Shown here: piece after piece, positions 35,617 to 45,086 of the stretch
Position numbering within the stretch: the stretch's first letter is position 1
Layout of the letters: each line of letters opens with the position of its first letter
From: Bacteroidota bacterium
GTDB lineage: Bacteria; Bacteroidota; Bacteroidia; Flavobacteriales; Schleiferiaceae
NCBI GenBank assembly: GCA_003385605.1
Contig: QQUU01000085.1
Coordinates: 1-55,475, forward strand
Direction: 5' to 3'
Length of the DNA: 55,475 bases
Program-made: the position numbers and the translations under genes
Notes under the pieces: generated by a model
Database searches by the model: none
Seen by the model: the letters and a program-made list of their open reading frames with translations, nothing else
Told to the model about the DNA's origin: nothing

Positions 35617-36992
35617 TATTTGGTAATCTGCGCCATCAACTCGGCCTCACTTACCAGTGTGTCGCCTACAAACGCTCGACCGAGCATGTGAACGATACCT
35701 CTGCGTATTGGAGTGATGAGTTTGAGGTCAAAAATCAATGTATCGCCTGGAACGACCTTCTTCTTGAATTTCACGTTGTCAATCTTCATGAAGAATGTAA
35801 GGTAGTTCTCAGGATCCGGTACTGAGCTAAGTGCAAGAATTCCGCCACATTGTGCCATTGCCTCAACTTGCAGTACACCCGGCATAACCGGCGAGCCTGG
35901 GAAATGACCAACGAAGAACGGTTCATTCATAGTGACCGACTTAACGCCAACTACACGGTCTTCTGTCAGTTCCATAATCTTATCGACCAAAAGGAACGGT
36001 GAACGGTGTGGGATCAACGCCATAATATCCTCTACCGTTTTAACCGGTGGGGTATTGGCGTCATATTTTGGTGGTTTTGGCTTGCTCTCTTCCTTGCGGA
36101 TTTTTGCAGCTAGAGCTTTTGTAAACTCTGCATTTACGCCGTGTCCAGGTTTTGTTGCAATCAAGCGTGCCTTGAGCGGGCGACCCAATAGAGCAATGTC
36201 TCCAATAACATCCAGCAATTTATGTCTTGCTGCTTCGTTTGAGAAGCGCAGTTCGATATTGTTAAGGGTACCTCTATTGGTCACCTGAACATCTTCTTTT
36301 TCAAAAGCCGCCTTGAGTTTGTCTAAGGTCGCGGGAGCAATTTCTTGGTCCACGTATACTATGGCATTGTTCAAATCGCCGCCTTTGATCAACCCTTGAT
36401 CGAGCAGGGGTTCAAGTTCTCTTAGGAAGCTGAACGTGCGTGCGCTGGCAATTTCCTCACGGAAATTGGTCATTTGGTTGAGGTGCGCGTGTTGCGGACC
36501 CAATACAGATGTGCCGTAGTCGATAAGTGCACTAACCTCAAACGAATCACTAGGAAGCGCCATAATTTCTGAACCGTCGTCGTCTTTGAAAGTGAACGGT
36601 TCTTCTAAAACGTAGTAGTTTTTCTCCTCGCTTTGTTCTTCCAAGCCTGCCTCAATGATGAGATCAACCAAGGGTGCTGCAGAACCGTCCAAAATTGGAA
36701 TCTCACTTCCGTTCAGCTCTACACGTAAGTTATCTACACCAAGGGCATACAGGGAAGCCATTAAGTGCTCTACTGTTCCGACAGATGCATCACCTTTCTG
36801 AAGAATGGTCTGGCGGTTGGTGCGGTTGATGTGTCTAGCGAGTGCTGGGATTTCCGCATTGTCTAGATCGGTACGTACAAACACAATGCCTGTGTTTGCA
36901 TCACTCGGGACTAGATTGACTTTTACGGATTCACCGGTATGAAGGGCATTTCCTTCAAAAGAAACAGTTTTTTTTAGTGTCTGTTGCAGCAT
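35616..36992 (-). CDS. lpxC/fabZ: Bifunctional LpxC deacetylase / FabZ dehydratase
   Basis: The 458-residue protein is a fusion known in Bacteroidota. Residues 1 to about 300 are LpxC with zinc ligands His76, His257 and Asp261 and a catalytic His284 in GHG. After a Lys/Pro-rich linker (residues 301-318), FabZ follows with GHFPGSPVMPG (His363) and Glu377 in VEAMAQ. It joins the committed step of lipid A synthesis to fatty-acid elongation, both using 3-hydroxyacyl-ACP. The gene is 2 nt after lpxD. Confidence 0.97.
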   Translation of the reverse strand: MLQQTLKKTVSFEGNALHTGESVKVNLVPSDANTGIVFVRTDLDNAEIPALARHINRTNRQTILQKGDASVGTVEHLMASLYALGVDNLRVELNGSEIPILDGSAAPLVDLIIEAGLEEQSEEKNYYVLEEPFTFKDDDGSEIMALPSDSFEVSALIDYGTSVLGPQHAHLNQMTNFREEIASARTFSFLRELEPLLDQGLIKGGDLNNAIVYVDQEIAPATLDKLKAAFEKEDVQVTNRGTLNNIELRFSNEAARHKLLDVIGDIALLGRPLKARLIATKPGHGVNAEFTKALAAKIRKEESKPKPPKYDANTPPVKTVEDIMALIPHRSPFLLVDKIMELTEDRVVGVKSVTMNEPFFVGHFPGSPVMPGVLQVEAMAQCGGILALSSVPDPENYLTFFMKIDNVKFKKKVVPGDTLIFDLKLITPIRRGIVHMLGRAFVGDTLVSEAELMAQITK

Positions 36993-36994
36993 AT

Positions 36995-37927
36995 CTAAAG
37001 GCCTTGTTTTTTGAAGGCCGCGAATGATTTCAAAAAGTGTCTACGGTCAAGGGCTGGCGAGCCAAAGATAACCTTATTGTCCGGAACATCGTTCATTACA
37101 CCGCTCTGGGCATAAATAGTCACATTATTACCAATTTTCAGGTGTCCAATGATGCCGACTTGGCCGCCAAACTTACAGTCATCTCCAATGGATGTGGAGC
37201 CGGCAACCCCCGTCTGTGCTGCCATTACTGTGTTTTTGCCAATGGTAACGCCATGGGCGATCATACACTGGTTATCTATCTTAGTGCCTTGTCCAATACG
37301 GGTATCACTAATAGCCCCTCTGTCTACTGTTGTGTTGGCTCCTATGAATACATCGTCTTCTAAAACGACTTTTCCGAGCTGTGGTATAGCGTGATACACC
37401 CCTTTTTCGTCGGGTGCGAAGCCGAATCCTTGGGAGCCAATCACCGCTCCTGCTTCGATTACGACGCGGTTGCCTATACGGGCTGCTGAAAGAATTTTAG
37501 CCCCGGCACCTATGCGACAATTATCACCGATGATGGCACCAGAGGCGATAATAGCACCAGCTTCAATAATGCATTCATTGCCAATAACAGCATCGTCAGC
37601 GATAAGGGCCTGTGCTCTTTGGTCTTTCACACCACCTAATTCTCGTTCAAGACCTACTAAATACATGGTGAAGGTCATATAGGGGTCGTCACATTCGACC
37701 AGCACCGCATTGGTTTCTACCACGCTGCCTTTTTTGACCAATATGGCTGATGCGCTGGAAGTCTGAGCTTGTGCTGCATATTTTAGGTTGGATAAGAAGC
37801 TGAGGTCTCCCGCGGAGGCTTGCTCCAGTGTGGCCACGCCACTAATCTCAAGTGATTGTTGACCCGCGGGACACGGGATATGTAATCCTTCGCAGATAGA
37901 TCCTAGAGTTTTTGGTGTGTGCTTCAT
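36995..37927 (-). CDS. lpxD: UDP-3-O-acylglucosamine N-acyltransferase LpxD
   Basis: The 310-residue protein has an N-terminal uridine-binding domain and a hexapeptide beta-helix. His225 in IAHGVTIG matches the catalytic histidine. It adds the second acyl chain in lipid A synthesis. It is a little shorter than E. coli LpxD, which is common in this phylum. Its start overlaps the stop of the upstream HD-domain gene by 4 nt. Confidence 0.96.
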   Translation of the reverse strand: MKHTPKTLGSICEGLHIPCPAGQQSLEISGVATLEQASAGDLSFLSNLKYAAQAQTSSASAILVKKGSVVETNAVLVECDDPYMTFTMYLVGLERELGGVKDQRAQALIADDAVIGNECIIEAGAIIASGAIIGDNCRIGAGAKILSAARIGNRVVIEAGAVIGSQGFGFAPDEKGVYHAIPQLGKVVLEDDVFIGANTTVDRGAISDTRIGQGTKIDNQCMIAHGVTIGKNTVMAAQTGVAGSTSIGDDCKFGGQVGIIGHLKIGNNVTIYAQSGVMNDVPDNKVIFGSPALDRRHFLKSFAAFKKQGL

Positions 37928-39162
37928 AGTAGGTGTCTCAATTCTCTAGGGAAACAAATAAAATGCCGCTCCACTGGTTCGCTAAGCGCATTAATGGTCA
38001 TTTGATCCGCGGCTGTACTGATATCGCTAGTGTGACCGTCTTTATACAGCAGGTTAATGTGTCCTTTCTTGTTGTTGTATGCGTGATTCTTCACCTTATC
38101 GACAATGAGCATGTAGCGCTCTTCTCCATGGGTGAAACCGTACTGATTTCGAATGCCTTCTGCCATTTTTTCGGCCAATTCTTCTTCGAAGGGTGTTTCT
38201 TGAAGTCGGATTTTCAGCAGGTTTCTGTTGATGATTCGTCCGCTGAGGTCGCTGAGAATTAGGTCACTGTGGTTTGCCCAATCCTTAATGCCACTCATGA
38301 CATCGAAGTCATCGAGTTCGAGGAATTTCTTCAGGATTGCTGGGTTTTCTTCAAAGTCATTCCACGTGTAGTCTGCGTGCAGAAAATGCTTTAATGCCTG
38401 GGTACCGGTAAGCTCTACACCCTGTGTGGCGAGGTATTTCGCCCGCTTCAAGATATTGACTAACATAAACTCTGCGCTGAGGACCGTCTTGTGCATGTAG
38501 ACTTGCCAATACATTAGGCGGCGTGCAACGAGGAATTTTTCGATGCTGTAAATGCCTTTAGAATCGACCACGAGTTGATCGTCCTTTACATTGAGCATGG
38601 TCAATAGACGTTCAGAGTTGACACTTCCTTCTGTAACGCCCGAGTAAAAGGAGTCGCGCCTTAGGTAATCTAAACGATCCATATCCAGCTGAGATGAAAT
38701 CAGTTGGTGTAAGAAGGCCTTTGGGTGGTTGTTCGTGAAAATATCAATGGCCAAAGTGAGCGCACCGTCAAACTCTTGGTTGAGCTCCTCCATGATTTTC
38801 AAGCTCAGTGCTTCGTGGCTTACTCCAGGAATTAAGGTATGCTCAAGAGCGTGTGAGAAAGGTCCGTGACCGACATCGTGCAACAGAATAGCAATGAGTA
38901 CACCGCGTTCTTCTTCGGGTGTGATTTTATGTCCTTTTTGACGCAGGGTATAGATAGCGCGGCCCATGAGGTGCATGGCGCCGATGGCATGGTGAAATCT
39001 TGTGTGGTACGCACCAGGGTAAACGAGGTATGTAAGTCCTAATTGACTAATGCGACGCAGACGTTGAAAGTAGGGGTGGTCAATCAGCTCATAAATAAGC
39101 GGATCTTTGACAGTAATAAACCCGTAAATAGGGTCGTTAATGATTTTGTTCTTTGTGCTCAA
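37924..39162 (-). CDS. HD-domain phosphohydrolase (dNTPase-like)
   Basis: The frame opens at a GTG (39225), but the family usually begins just before [11 protein letters not shown], so I use TTG at 39162, giving 412 residues. HD motifs are HTRFHH at 53-58, [14 protein letters not shown] with His95-Asp96, and a later Asp in [12 protein letters not shown]. The metal-bound histidines suggest hydrolysis of a nucleotide or nucleotide triphosphate. It is first in a run with lpxD-lpxC/fabZ-lpxA, an arrangement seen in Bacteroidota. Substrate is unproven, and the start is uncertain. Confidence 0.88.
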   Translation of the reverse strand: MSTKNKIINDPIYGFITVKDPLIYELIDHPYFQRLRRISQLGLTYLVYPGAYHTRFHHAIGAMHLMGRAIYTLRQKGHKITPEEERGVLIAILLHDVGHGPFSHALEHTLIPGVSHEALSLKIMEELNQEFDGALTLAIDIFTNNHPKAFLHQLISSQLDMDRLDYLRRDSFYSGVTEGSVNSERLLTMLNVKDDQLVVDSKGIYSIEKFLVARRLMYWQVYMHKTVLSAEFMLVNILKRAKYLATQGVELTGTQALKHFLHADYTWNDFEENPAILKKFLELDDFDVMSGIKDWANHSDLILSDLSGRIINRNLLKIRLQETPFEEELAEKMAEGIRNQYGFTHGEERYMLIVDKVKNHAYNNKKGHINLLYKDGHTSDISTAADQMTINALSEPVERHFICFPRELRHLL

Positions 39163-39258
39163 TGTCAATAGTTTTACCTGTAACGTAAAAATAGTACAGG
39201 TCTTGAGGCGAGCAGGGGTGTACACGCATTACTTTTAACAAGAATTAAACGACCAATT

Positions 39259-40803
39259 ATGCCGAATATTTTATGGGTAGACGACGAAATTCACATGCTC
39301 AAAGGACATTTATTGTTCTTGGAGGGCAAAGGCTATTCGTTTGAGACCTGTAATAACGGAATTGACGCTCTAGAGGAGTTCGAACGCCAACCTTTTGACG
39401 CTGTATTCCTGGATGAGAATATGCCAGGTTTGACAGGGCTTGAGGTGCTTGAGCGCATGAAATCAATACGTCCTGAGGTGCCGGTGGTAATGATCACCAA
39501 AAGCGAGGAGGAGAGTATTATGGAGATGGCTATTGGTTCTAAGATTGCCGACTATTTGATCAAACCGGTCAACCCAAATCAAGTCCTTTTGTCTCTCAAG
39601 AAGATTCTGAAGGGCAAGGAATTGGTCACTCAGCAGGCTACGCGTGGATATCAACAGGTTTTTGGAAAGCTTACCATGGACATGCAAAGTCTTCGATCTT
39701 GGGAAGAATGGGCCAATTTTTATAAGGAGCTCCTGCGCTGGGAACTTGAACTCGACCAAAGTTCTGAAGATGGCCTGAAGAGTGTTTTGGCCACTCAGAA
39801 GAATGAGGCGAATGAGCTATTTGGTAGGTTCATTTCAAACAATTACGAAAGCTGGTTCTCTTCGAACGAACGACCAATGTTGTCTCACGAGGTGGTGGGC
39901 AATGTAGTTGCGCCGCAGATTCGAAAAGGTGAAAAAGTCTTTTTTGTAGTAATTGACAATCTTCGACTGGATCAATGGATGGTCATTAAGCCTAGGATTT
40001 CTGAAGATTTCAATATTGCTTCCGAGAATATATACAGCAGCATCCTACCTAGTGCTACCCAATATGCACGTAATGCGCTTTTTGCAGGTATGGTTCCAGC
40101 GGACATCAAGAAGAAAATGCCGCAATATTGGAAGGAGGAGCATGAAGAGGGCAGCAAGAATGAGTTTGAGGGAGAGTTGTTCGCCGAGCAGCTGAAGTCA
40201 TTAGGGCTGGGCGATAAGCAGGTGAGGTACCACAAAGTCACCAACATGCGTGTTGCGAATAAATTCGTTTCCAACATCCACCAGAACAAACAAGCAGATG
40301 TCGTGGCTTTGGTGTACAATTTTGTGGATACACTCAGCCATGCTCGAACGGATGTTGAAGTTATTCGTGAATTGGCCTCCGACGATAATGCCTACCGCAG
40401 GGTTACCGCCACTTGGTTCGAAGGATCACCATTGCGCAAGGCCTTAAAATGGGCCGCTGAGAATGGTTTTAAAGTGGTATTAACTACGGATCATGGTACC
40501 GTCAATGTGAATAAGGCAACCAAGGTTGTTGGAACGCGCGATTTGACCACCAATCTCAGGTTTAAAAATGGCAATGGCATGAGTTATCAAGGCAAACACA
40601 GTTTTGTGGTGAAGTCACCAGAAAAAATTGGCCTTCCCAAGCATCACATCGTTGATGAATACATCTTCGCCCTGAACGATCACTTTTATGCCTATCCAAA
40701 CAACTTCAATCATTACGTGAAATACTACCGCAACACGTATCAACACGGTGGGGTATCTTTGGAGGAGTTAATCATTCCTTATGTCGTCCTTGACGCAAAA
40801 TAA
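39259..40803 (+). CDS. porX: PorX: response regulator with PglZ domain
   Basis: The 514-residue protein has an N-terminal receiver domain (VDDE, phospho-acceptor Asp52 in FLDENMPG, Lys in IKPV) and, after a helical linker, an alkaline-phosphatase-superfamily PglZ domain (FFVVIDNLRLDQW, SATQYARNALFAG, TTDHGT). This layout is PorX, which regulates type IX secretion genes and can hydrolyse cyclic or linear oligonucleotides in characterised homologues. The last 23 nt overlap the next gene. Confidence 0.96.
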   Translation: MPNILWVDDEIHMLKGHLLFLEGKGYSFETCNNGIDALEEFERQPFDAVFLDENMPGLTGLEVLERMKSIRPEVPVVMITKSEEESIMEMAIGSKIADYLIKPVNPNQVLLSLKKILKGKELVTQQATRGYQQVFGKLTMDMQSLRSWEEWANFYKELLRWELELDQSSEDGLKSVLATQKNEANELFGRFISNNYESWFSSNERPMLSHEVVGNVVAPQIRKGEKVFFVVIDNLRLDQWMVIKPRISEDFNIASENIYSSILPSATQYARNALFAGMVPADIKKKMPQYWKEEHEEGSKNEFEGELFAEQLKSLGLGDKQVRYHKVTNMRVANKFVSNIHQNKQADVVALVYNFVDTLSHARTDVEVIRELASDDNAYRRVTATWFEGSPLRKALKWAAENGFKVVLTTDHGTVNVNKATKVVGTRDLTTNLRFKNGNGMSYQGKHSFVVKSPEKIGLPKHHIVDEYIFALNDHFYAYPNNFNHYVKYYRNTYQHGGVSLEELIIPYVVLDAK

Positions 40804-41254
40804 TTCAATCCGGTTTGAAGGCGTTGGTCTCAACGATTTGCCTGAGGTAGCCAAGGCCATTCTAGATGCTTCTCAGCATCCTGTGAATTTATTACAAGCG
40901 CCTATGGGTAGTGGCAAGACGACCCTGTGTAACGAACTACTTAAACAGTGGGGCAGCGATAGCGCCGGATCCTCACCGACCTTTGCATTGATTGAGGAGC
41001 ACAGCGGACCCAGGGGCACTTTATACCATGTGGATGCATATAGAATTGACCACGAAGAAGAAGCCTATGACTTCGGTTTTGAAGAATACATCGAAAGCGG
41101 ACATCCAATGTGGATCGAATGGGCCGAAAAAGTGGAATCTTTCTTACCTTACAGGGTAGGAGTCGTTTACATCAAACGGGAGAGTGAAATTTCACGAACG
41201 ATCGAATTTTTCTCGGATGTAGCGGTCTCTGAAATACAATGGAACCATGAGTGA
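40781..41254 (+). CDS. tsaE: tRNA threonylcarbamoyladenosine ATPase TsaE
   Basis: The 157-residue protein has Walker A (GSGKTTL, about residue 42), SSPTFALIEEH, YHVDAYRI and WIEWAEKVESFLP, the signatures of TsaE. It powers formation of t6A37 in tRNAs with TsaB/TsaD. It overlaps porX by 23 nt at its start and ald by 8 nt at its end, so translation is likely coupled. The pairing with porX is common in Bacteroidota. Confidence 0.96.
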   Translation: MSSLTQNNSIRFEGVGLNDLPEVAKAILDASQHPVNLLQAPMGSGKTTLCNELLKQWGSDSAGSSPTFALIEEHSGPRGTLYHVDAYRIDHEEEAYDFGFEEYIESGHPMWIEWAEKVESFLPYRVGVVYIKRESEISRTIEFFSDVAVSEIQWNHE

Positions 41255-42458
41255 ATATCTAAGCTGGTCGGAGACGGCTTGGGCGACGCAAGAAGAGCGT
41301 TTGGCCGTAGAGACTAAAGGAGCAAAACTTGTTATTGGCGTGCCGAAAGAGCGCGACATGGAGGAGAATAGAATATTACTCAACCCAGCGGCTGTAAGTG
41401 TATTGGTGCAAAATGGCCACAACATTCTCGTGGAGACGGGTGCGGGTCTCTTGGCCGGTTGGGAGGATAGAGAGTATGCAGATGCAGGTGCAGAAATTGC
41501 AGCAGAAGCCTCGGCAATTTTTCAATGCGACATCATCGCTAAAGTGGCGCCGCCAACAGCGGAGGAAATTGGAATGATGAAGGGCAATCAAACGTTGATC
41601 AGTGCCCTACAGTTAAGAACCCGTGATCGGAGTTTTTTCAAAGCACTTGCAGATAAAAAAATAACAGGTATTGCTCTTGAAGAAGTACGCGATGCTGAAG
41701 ACCAAAGTGCCTTACGCATTGCCATGAGTGAGATTGCAGGTCAGCAAGCGGCACGATTAGGAGCAAACTTATTGGCGGACGGCTTATCCGGTAAACGAAA
41801 AGGAAAATTATTAGGTGGTGTGCCAGGTGTGGCGCCTGCGAGTGTAGTGATTATTGGTGCCGGTGTGGCAGCCATGTCTGCTGCAAGAGTGGCCAGGGGA
41901 ATGGGCGCTGCAGTAGTGATGCTAGATACAAACATTAGTAAACTGCGCTATGCTTCTGAGCAGCTAGGCGGTGCCATAGTAACAGAACTTATACAAGATG
42001 TCGTACTCAAACAAAGGCTGGCTCAGGCCGATGTAGTCATTGGTGCATTATCACCCGTGGAGGGACGAACTCCCATGGTCGTTACTGAAGATATGGTAGA
42101 GGCCATGCCTAAAGGTTCCGTTATCATTGATATTAGTATTGATAGCGGCGGTTGTTTCGAAACCTCTGAAATCACTTCACATCGAGTACCAACTTTCGTT
42201 AAACACGATGTTTTGCATTATTGTGTGCCAAATATGAATAGCGCGGTTGGGAACACCTCAAGCATTGCCATGAGCAATATTGTTGGTCCACTTTTGCAGC
42301 AATTATCCGATAATGGTGGTGTTCAAGATAGCTTGCATTATGATTTGAACATCCGCGCTGGACTGTATCTTTACCGCGGTCTTTTGACCAAGCGTCACCT
42401 GGGCGAACACTTCGATTTGCCGTATTCGAGTGATGCCCTATTATTTGGTAACCTCTAA
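41247..42458 (+). CDS. ald: Alanine dehydrogenase
   Basis: The 403-residue protein has an N-terminal substrate domain (VIGVPKERDMEENRILLNP) and an NAD-binding domain with GAGVAAMSAARVARGMGA. Conserved SPVEGRTPM and CVPNMNSAVGNTSS support alanine dehydrogenase/PNT family. It interconverts alanine and pyruvate plus ammonia with NAD. The N-terminus has about 25 residues before the usual start (MSEYLSWSETAW), typical of the Bacteroidota form. It starts 8 nt inside tsaE. Confidence 0.9.
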   Translation: MSEYLSWSETAWATQEERLAVETKGAKLVIGVPKERDMEENRILLNPAAVSVLVQNGHNILVETGAGLLAGWEDREYADAGAEIAAEASAIFQCDIIAKVAPPTAEEIGMMKGNQTLISALQLRTRDRSFFKALADKKITGIALEEVRDAEDQSALRIAMSEIAGQQAARLGANLLADGLSGKRKGKLLGGVPGVAPASVVIIGAGVAAMSAARVARGMGAAVVMLDTNISKLRYASEQLGGAIVTELIQDVVLKQRLAQADVVIGALSPVEGRTPMVVTEDMVEAMPKGSVIIDISIDSGGCFETSEITSHRVPTFVKHDVLHYCVPNMNSAVGNTSSIAMSNIVGPLLQQLSDNGGVQDSLHYDLNIRAGLYLYRGLLTKRHLGEHFDLPYSSDALLFGNL

Positions 42459-42472
42459 CCGCTTTTACATTC

Positions 42473-42841
42473 ATGGCTTTTTTACGTCGATTACTTTTTT
42501 ATGCAATAGGTATTGGGCTAGGAATCTTAATCGTTTTGGCATTCTTTGGCGATCGCGATTTTGATTATGCCTATGGTCCACAGGCACGTGTCAAGAAGAA
42601 CTTCAGAACCAAGGTGGTGGATTCTACTACGCTGGTTCAACCGTTGCTGGATTTAAGTAAGGACAGTCTTTATTACCGCGCTGTGGTTGACGGTCGTGTG
42701 GCCTTCGGTGCCAGTGAGCCGCGCAAAGAGCCTTGTGGTGAATATCTCGTTAGATTTTCACACGCCAGCTACGCCTACAAAATGGTATTGCAGAACTGTG
42801 ATACCGTTAAGGTTTTGCGTTTGGAAAAGGATATCGACTAA
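42473..42841 (+). CDS. Small membrane-anchored protein of unknown function
   Basis: The 122-residue protein has one N-terminal membrane segment (LLFYAIGIGLGILIVLAFF) and a periplasmic domain of about 90 residues with two cysteines (KEPCGEY and QNCDTV) that may form a disulfide. Proteins like this follow ald in related genomes and are sometimes labelled DUF4258; I cannot confirm that. It ends with a 4-nt overlap with the convergent proline dehydrogenase gene. Confidence 0.82.
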   Translation: MAFLRRLLFYAIGIGLGILIVLAFFGDRDFDYAYGPQARVKKNFRTKVVDSTTLVQPLLDLSKDSLYYRAVVDGRVAFGASEPRKEPCGEYLVRFSHASYAYKMVLQNCDTVKVLRLEKDID

Positions 42842-44001
42842 CCTTTACGACGCTTTAGTTCTTTTTGAATGAGGCTGAGTTCTCGGCCGGTCTGTCCCTC
42901 GACAGAAGTATTTTCTTCAGCTCTCCTAAACAGGTAGGGCAAGACATCTCTTACAGGTCCAAACGGCAAATATTTGGCAGTGTTTAATCCTGTAGCTGCA
43001 GCATTGAAGCTGATGTGATCGCTCATTCCAAAGAGTTGAGCCACGTGAACATGTGCATGGTCAAGAGGGTGGCCTTGCTCCGAGAGTAAAGAGGCCGCGA
43101 GCGCCACACTATTTTCGTTGTGGGTGCCGATGACTACCGCCATGTGGCTGAGATGATTTAAAATCAAAGTCAGCGCAGCATTGTAATCCTTATCAGTAGA
43201 TGCCTTATCAGGTTGTATAGGAGAAGCATAGCCCATTCGTGATGCACGCTCTCGCTCTTTTTCCATGTAGGCACCGCGTACAATTTTAACGGCGTATATG
43301 AACCCTTCATTCTTGGCGAGTTCTAGAGCATCAGTGAGCTGTGCCAGTCGGTCGTGCCTGTAGAGTTGGGCCGTATTGTATACGATTGCCTTTCCTTGAT
43401 TGTACGTGCGCATGTATTGAATGGCCAAATCATCTACAGCAGGTTGAATCCAGCTTTCTTCTGCATCGACCATTACTGGAACGCCTAATTCATTGGCTTT
43501 TTCAATGATTCGTCTCCAGCGCTCCAAGGTGTTTTCCCAGGATTTTTGCTCTTCTTGGGTAAGTGGATTTCCAAGACTTACTTTTTCGTAGATATCTATA
43601 CTGCCCAACCCCGTTGGTTTAAATACTCCGAAGGGTACGTCTGCATTATTTTGAGCGTATTCTAGGGTCTCAATGGTGGTGGCAAGAGTTCTGTCAAAAT
43701 CTTCTTCTTGTGCCTTGCCTTCGACGCTGTAGTCCAAAATCGCACCGACGCGACCTTCTGATAAACGTGCAATCTGTGGCGTACACTCTACTACACTCTC
43801 GCCACCACAAAACTGGCGGAAAACAGTTGCCTTGACCAGGCCTTTAATGGGCAGGTGTAGGCGGAGGGATGCGAGAGTCATTGATTTCAGGGCACTAACG
43901 ACGGAAGGCGAACTCAGGGTGGAGAACAACAGCTTGCTTTGGCGCAAGTCCATGTTGGTCTTCATTTTAAAGGCAATCTCCGTATTCGAAAAGTCGATCA
44001 T
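42838..44001 (-). CDS. Proline dehydrogenase
   Basis: The barrel has VMVDAEESWIQ, YNTAQLY, VKIVRGAYMEKERERA, GTHNENS and LPYLFRRAEENTSV, all proline dehydrogenase motifs for FAD and proline binding. It oxidises proline to pyrroline-5-carboxylate and passes electrons to quinone. The frame reaches a GTG at 44019, but a TATATTTG element at 44021-44028 puts the transcription start downstream of that, so ATG at 44001 (387 residues) is preferred. No P5C dehydrogenase is fused. Confidence 0.94.
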   Translation of the reverse strand: MIDFSNTEIAFKMKTNMDLRQSKLLFSTLSSPSVVSALKSMTLASLRLHLPIKGLVKATVFRQFCGGESVVECTPQIARLSEGRVGAILDYSVEGKAQEEDFDRTLATTIETLEYAQNNADVPFGVFKPTGLGSIDIYEKVSLGNPLTQEEQKSWENTLERWRRIIEKANELGVPVMVDAEESWIQPAVDDLAIQYMRTYNQGKAIVYNTAQLYRHDRLAQLTDALELAKNEGFIYAVKIVRGAYMEKERERASRMGYASPIQPDKASTDKDYNAALTLILNHLSHMAVVIGTHNENSVALAASLLSEQGHPLDHAHVHVAQLFGMSDHISFNAAATGLNTAKYLPFGPVRDVLPYLFRRAEENTSVEGQTGRELSLIQKELKRRKG

Positions 44002-44020
44002 GCTCTGTGTTTTGGGCACT

Positions 44021-44028
44021 CAAATATA
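44021..44028 (-). promoter_or_regulatory. -7 element TATATTTG of proline dehydrogenase
   Basis: The minus strand reads TATATTTG, a perfect match. It lies 19 nt before ATG 44001 and just 1 nt from the alternative GTG at 44019, which decides the start. It faces away from the aroB element 14 nt further on. Confidence 0.5.
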
Positions 44029-44042
44029 GTGCTGAGAAGTGT

Positions 44043-44050
44043 TATTTTTG
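44043..44050 (+). promoter_or_regulatory. -7 element TATTTTTG of aroB
   Basis: A perfect TAnnTTTG match ends 4 nt before the GTG start of aroB, so the message may begin at the start codon itself. No TTG is seen at normal -33 distance. Confidence 0.4.
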
Positions 44051-44054
44051 AAGT

Positions 44055-45086
44055 GTGAATACAACAGCATCCACCATTTTTTTTGGCGAAGACGGATTTA
44101 CCGCTTTGGACCAATATTTATCGAACAACGAACCTTCGAAGACTTTTGTTTTGGTGGATGAGAACACCAGTATCTGTATACCCGCTTTCGCTGAGAAGCT
44201 CACTGCCTTAGAAGCTGATTTTGAAATTTTGGAAATCCCTTCGGGTGAGGAGAGTAAGAGTCTAGAGTTGGTCCATCAACTTTGGTTGACGCTCCTCGAA
44301 CATGGTGCCGATCGCAATGCACTTCTAATTAATCTTGGTGGTGGGGTAGTTGGTGATATCGGTGGCTTCGTAGCTTCGACTTATAAGCGCGGGATTCCCT
44401 TTATTCAAGTACCGACCTCATTGCTTGCCATGGTAGATGCTTCGGTTGGGGGTAAGACAGGAATCAATATTGGTGGTTTGAAAAATCAGGTAGGAACCTT
44501 CTCCCAGCCGGATATGGTGGTTGTTGATGCTTCCTTTCTTGCTTCGCTTCCCGAAGAAGAGTGGGCGAGTGGCCACGGTGAGATGATTAAACATGCCCTG
44601 TTGACTGGCACTGATTGGCCTCAGGTTTTGAGTTGGACGGCAAATGATGATTTGCAAGAGGAGATTAAACGTTCGGTGGCGATGAAAGCTGCAGTCGTGG
44701 AGTCCGATTTTAAAGAGAGCGGCCTTCGTAAAATCTTAAATCTAGGACACACCTTTGGCCATGCATGGGAAAGTTTGATGCACAGCAAAGGCAACGGGAT
44801 TTCACACGGTCGTGCAGTCATTCAGGGATTGCACGTCGCTTTGGTGTTAAGTCAGCAGCAAGGGCTTCAAGCGGAATTGGCGAATAGATATCCTTGGGTA
44901 AATGTTTCTACGGAAGATTTCGAAGTGCTGTGGCACCATCAATTGGCCGATAAGAAAAATGAAAACGGTGAAGTTCAATTTGTACTTCTCGAACGTCTAG
45001 GTGCCCCCACCTTCGGCAACCCCGTAAGTATAGAGACTTGGTCTGCGGCTTTACTTTGGTTAAATCAAAGTGCCGATGTCAGATAA
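44055..45086 (+). CDS. aroB: 3-dehydroquinate synthase
   Basis: The 343-residue protein begins at GTG. It shows the NAD-binding GGGVVGDIGGFVASTYKRG, PTSLLAMVDASVGGKTG, and metal ligands in GHGEMIKHALL and LGHTFGHAWES. It closes the dehydroquinate ring in the shikimate pathway. Its end overlaps the start of aroA by 11 nt, so two shikimate steps are coupled. No in-frame ATG precedes the conserved core. Confidence 0.96.
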   Translation: MNTTASTIFFGEDGFTALDQYLSNNEPSKTFVLVDENTSICIPAFAEKLTALEADFEILEIPSGEESKSLELVHQLWLTLLEHGADRNALLINLGGGVVGDIGGFVASTYKRGIPFIQVPTSLLAMVDASVGGKTGINIGGLKNQVGTFSQPDMVVVDASFLASLPEEEWASGHGEMIKHALLTGTDWPQVLSWTANDDLQEEIKRSVAMKAAVVESDFKESGLRKILNLGHTFGHAWESLMHSKGNGISHGRAVIQGLHVALVLSQQQGLQAELANRYPWVNVSTEDFEVLWHHQLADKKNENGEVQFVLLERLGAPTFGNPVSIETWSAALLWLNQSADVR

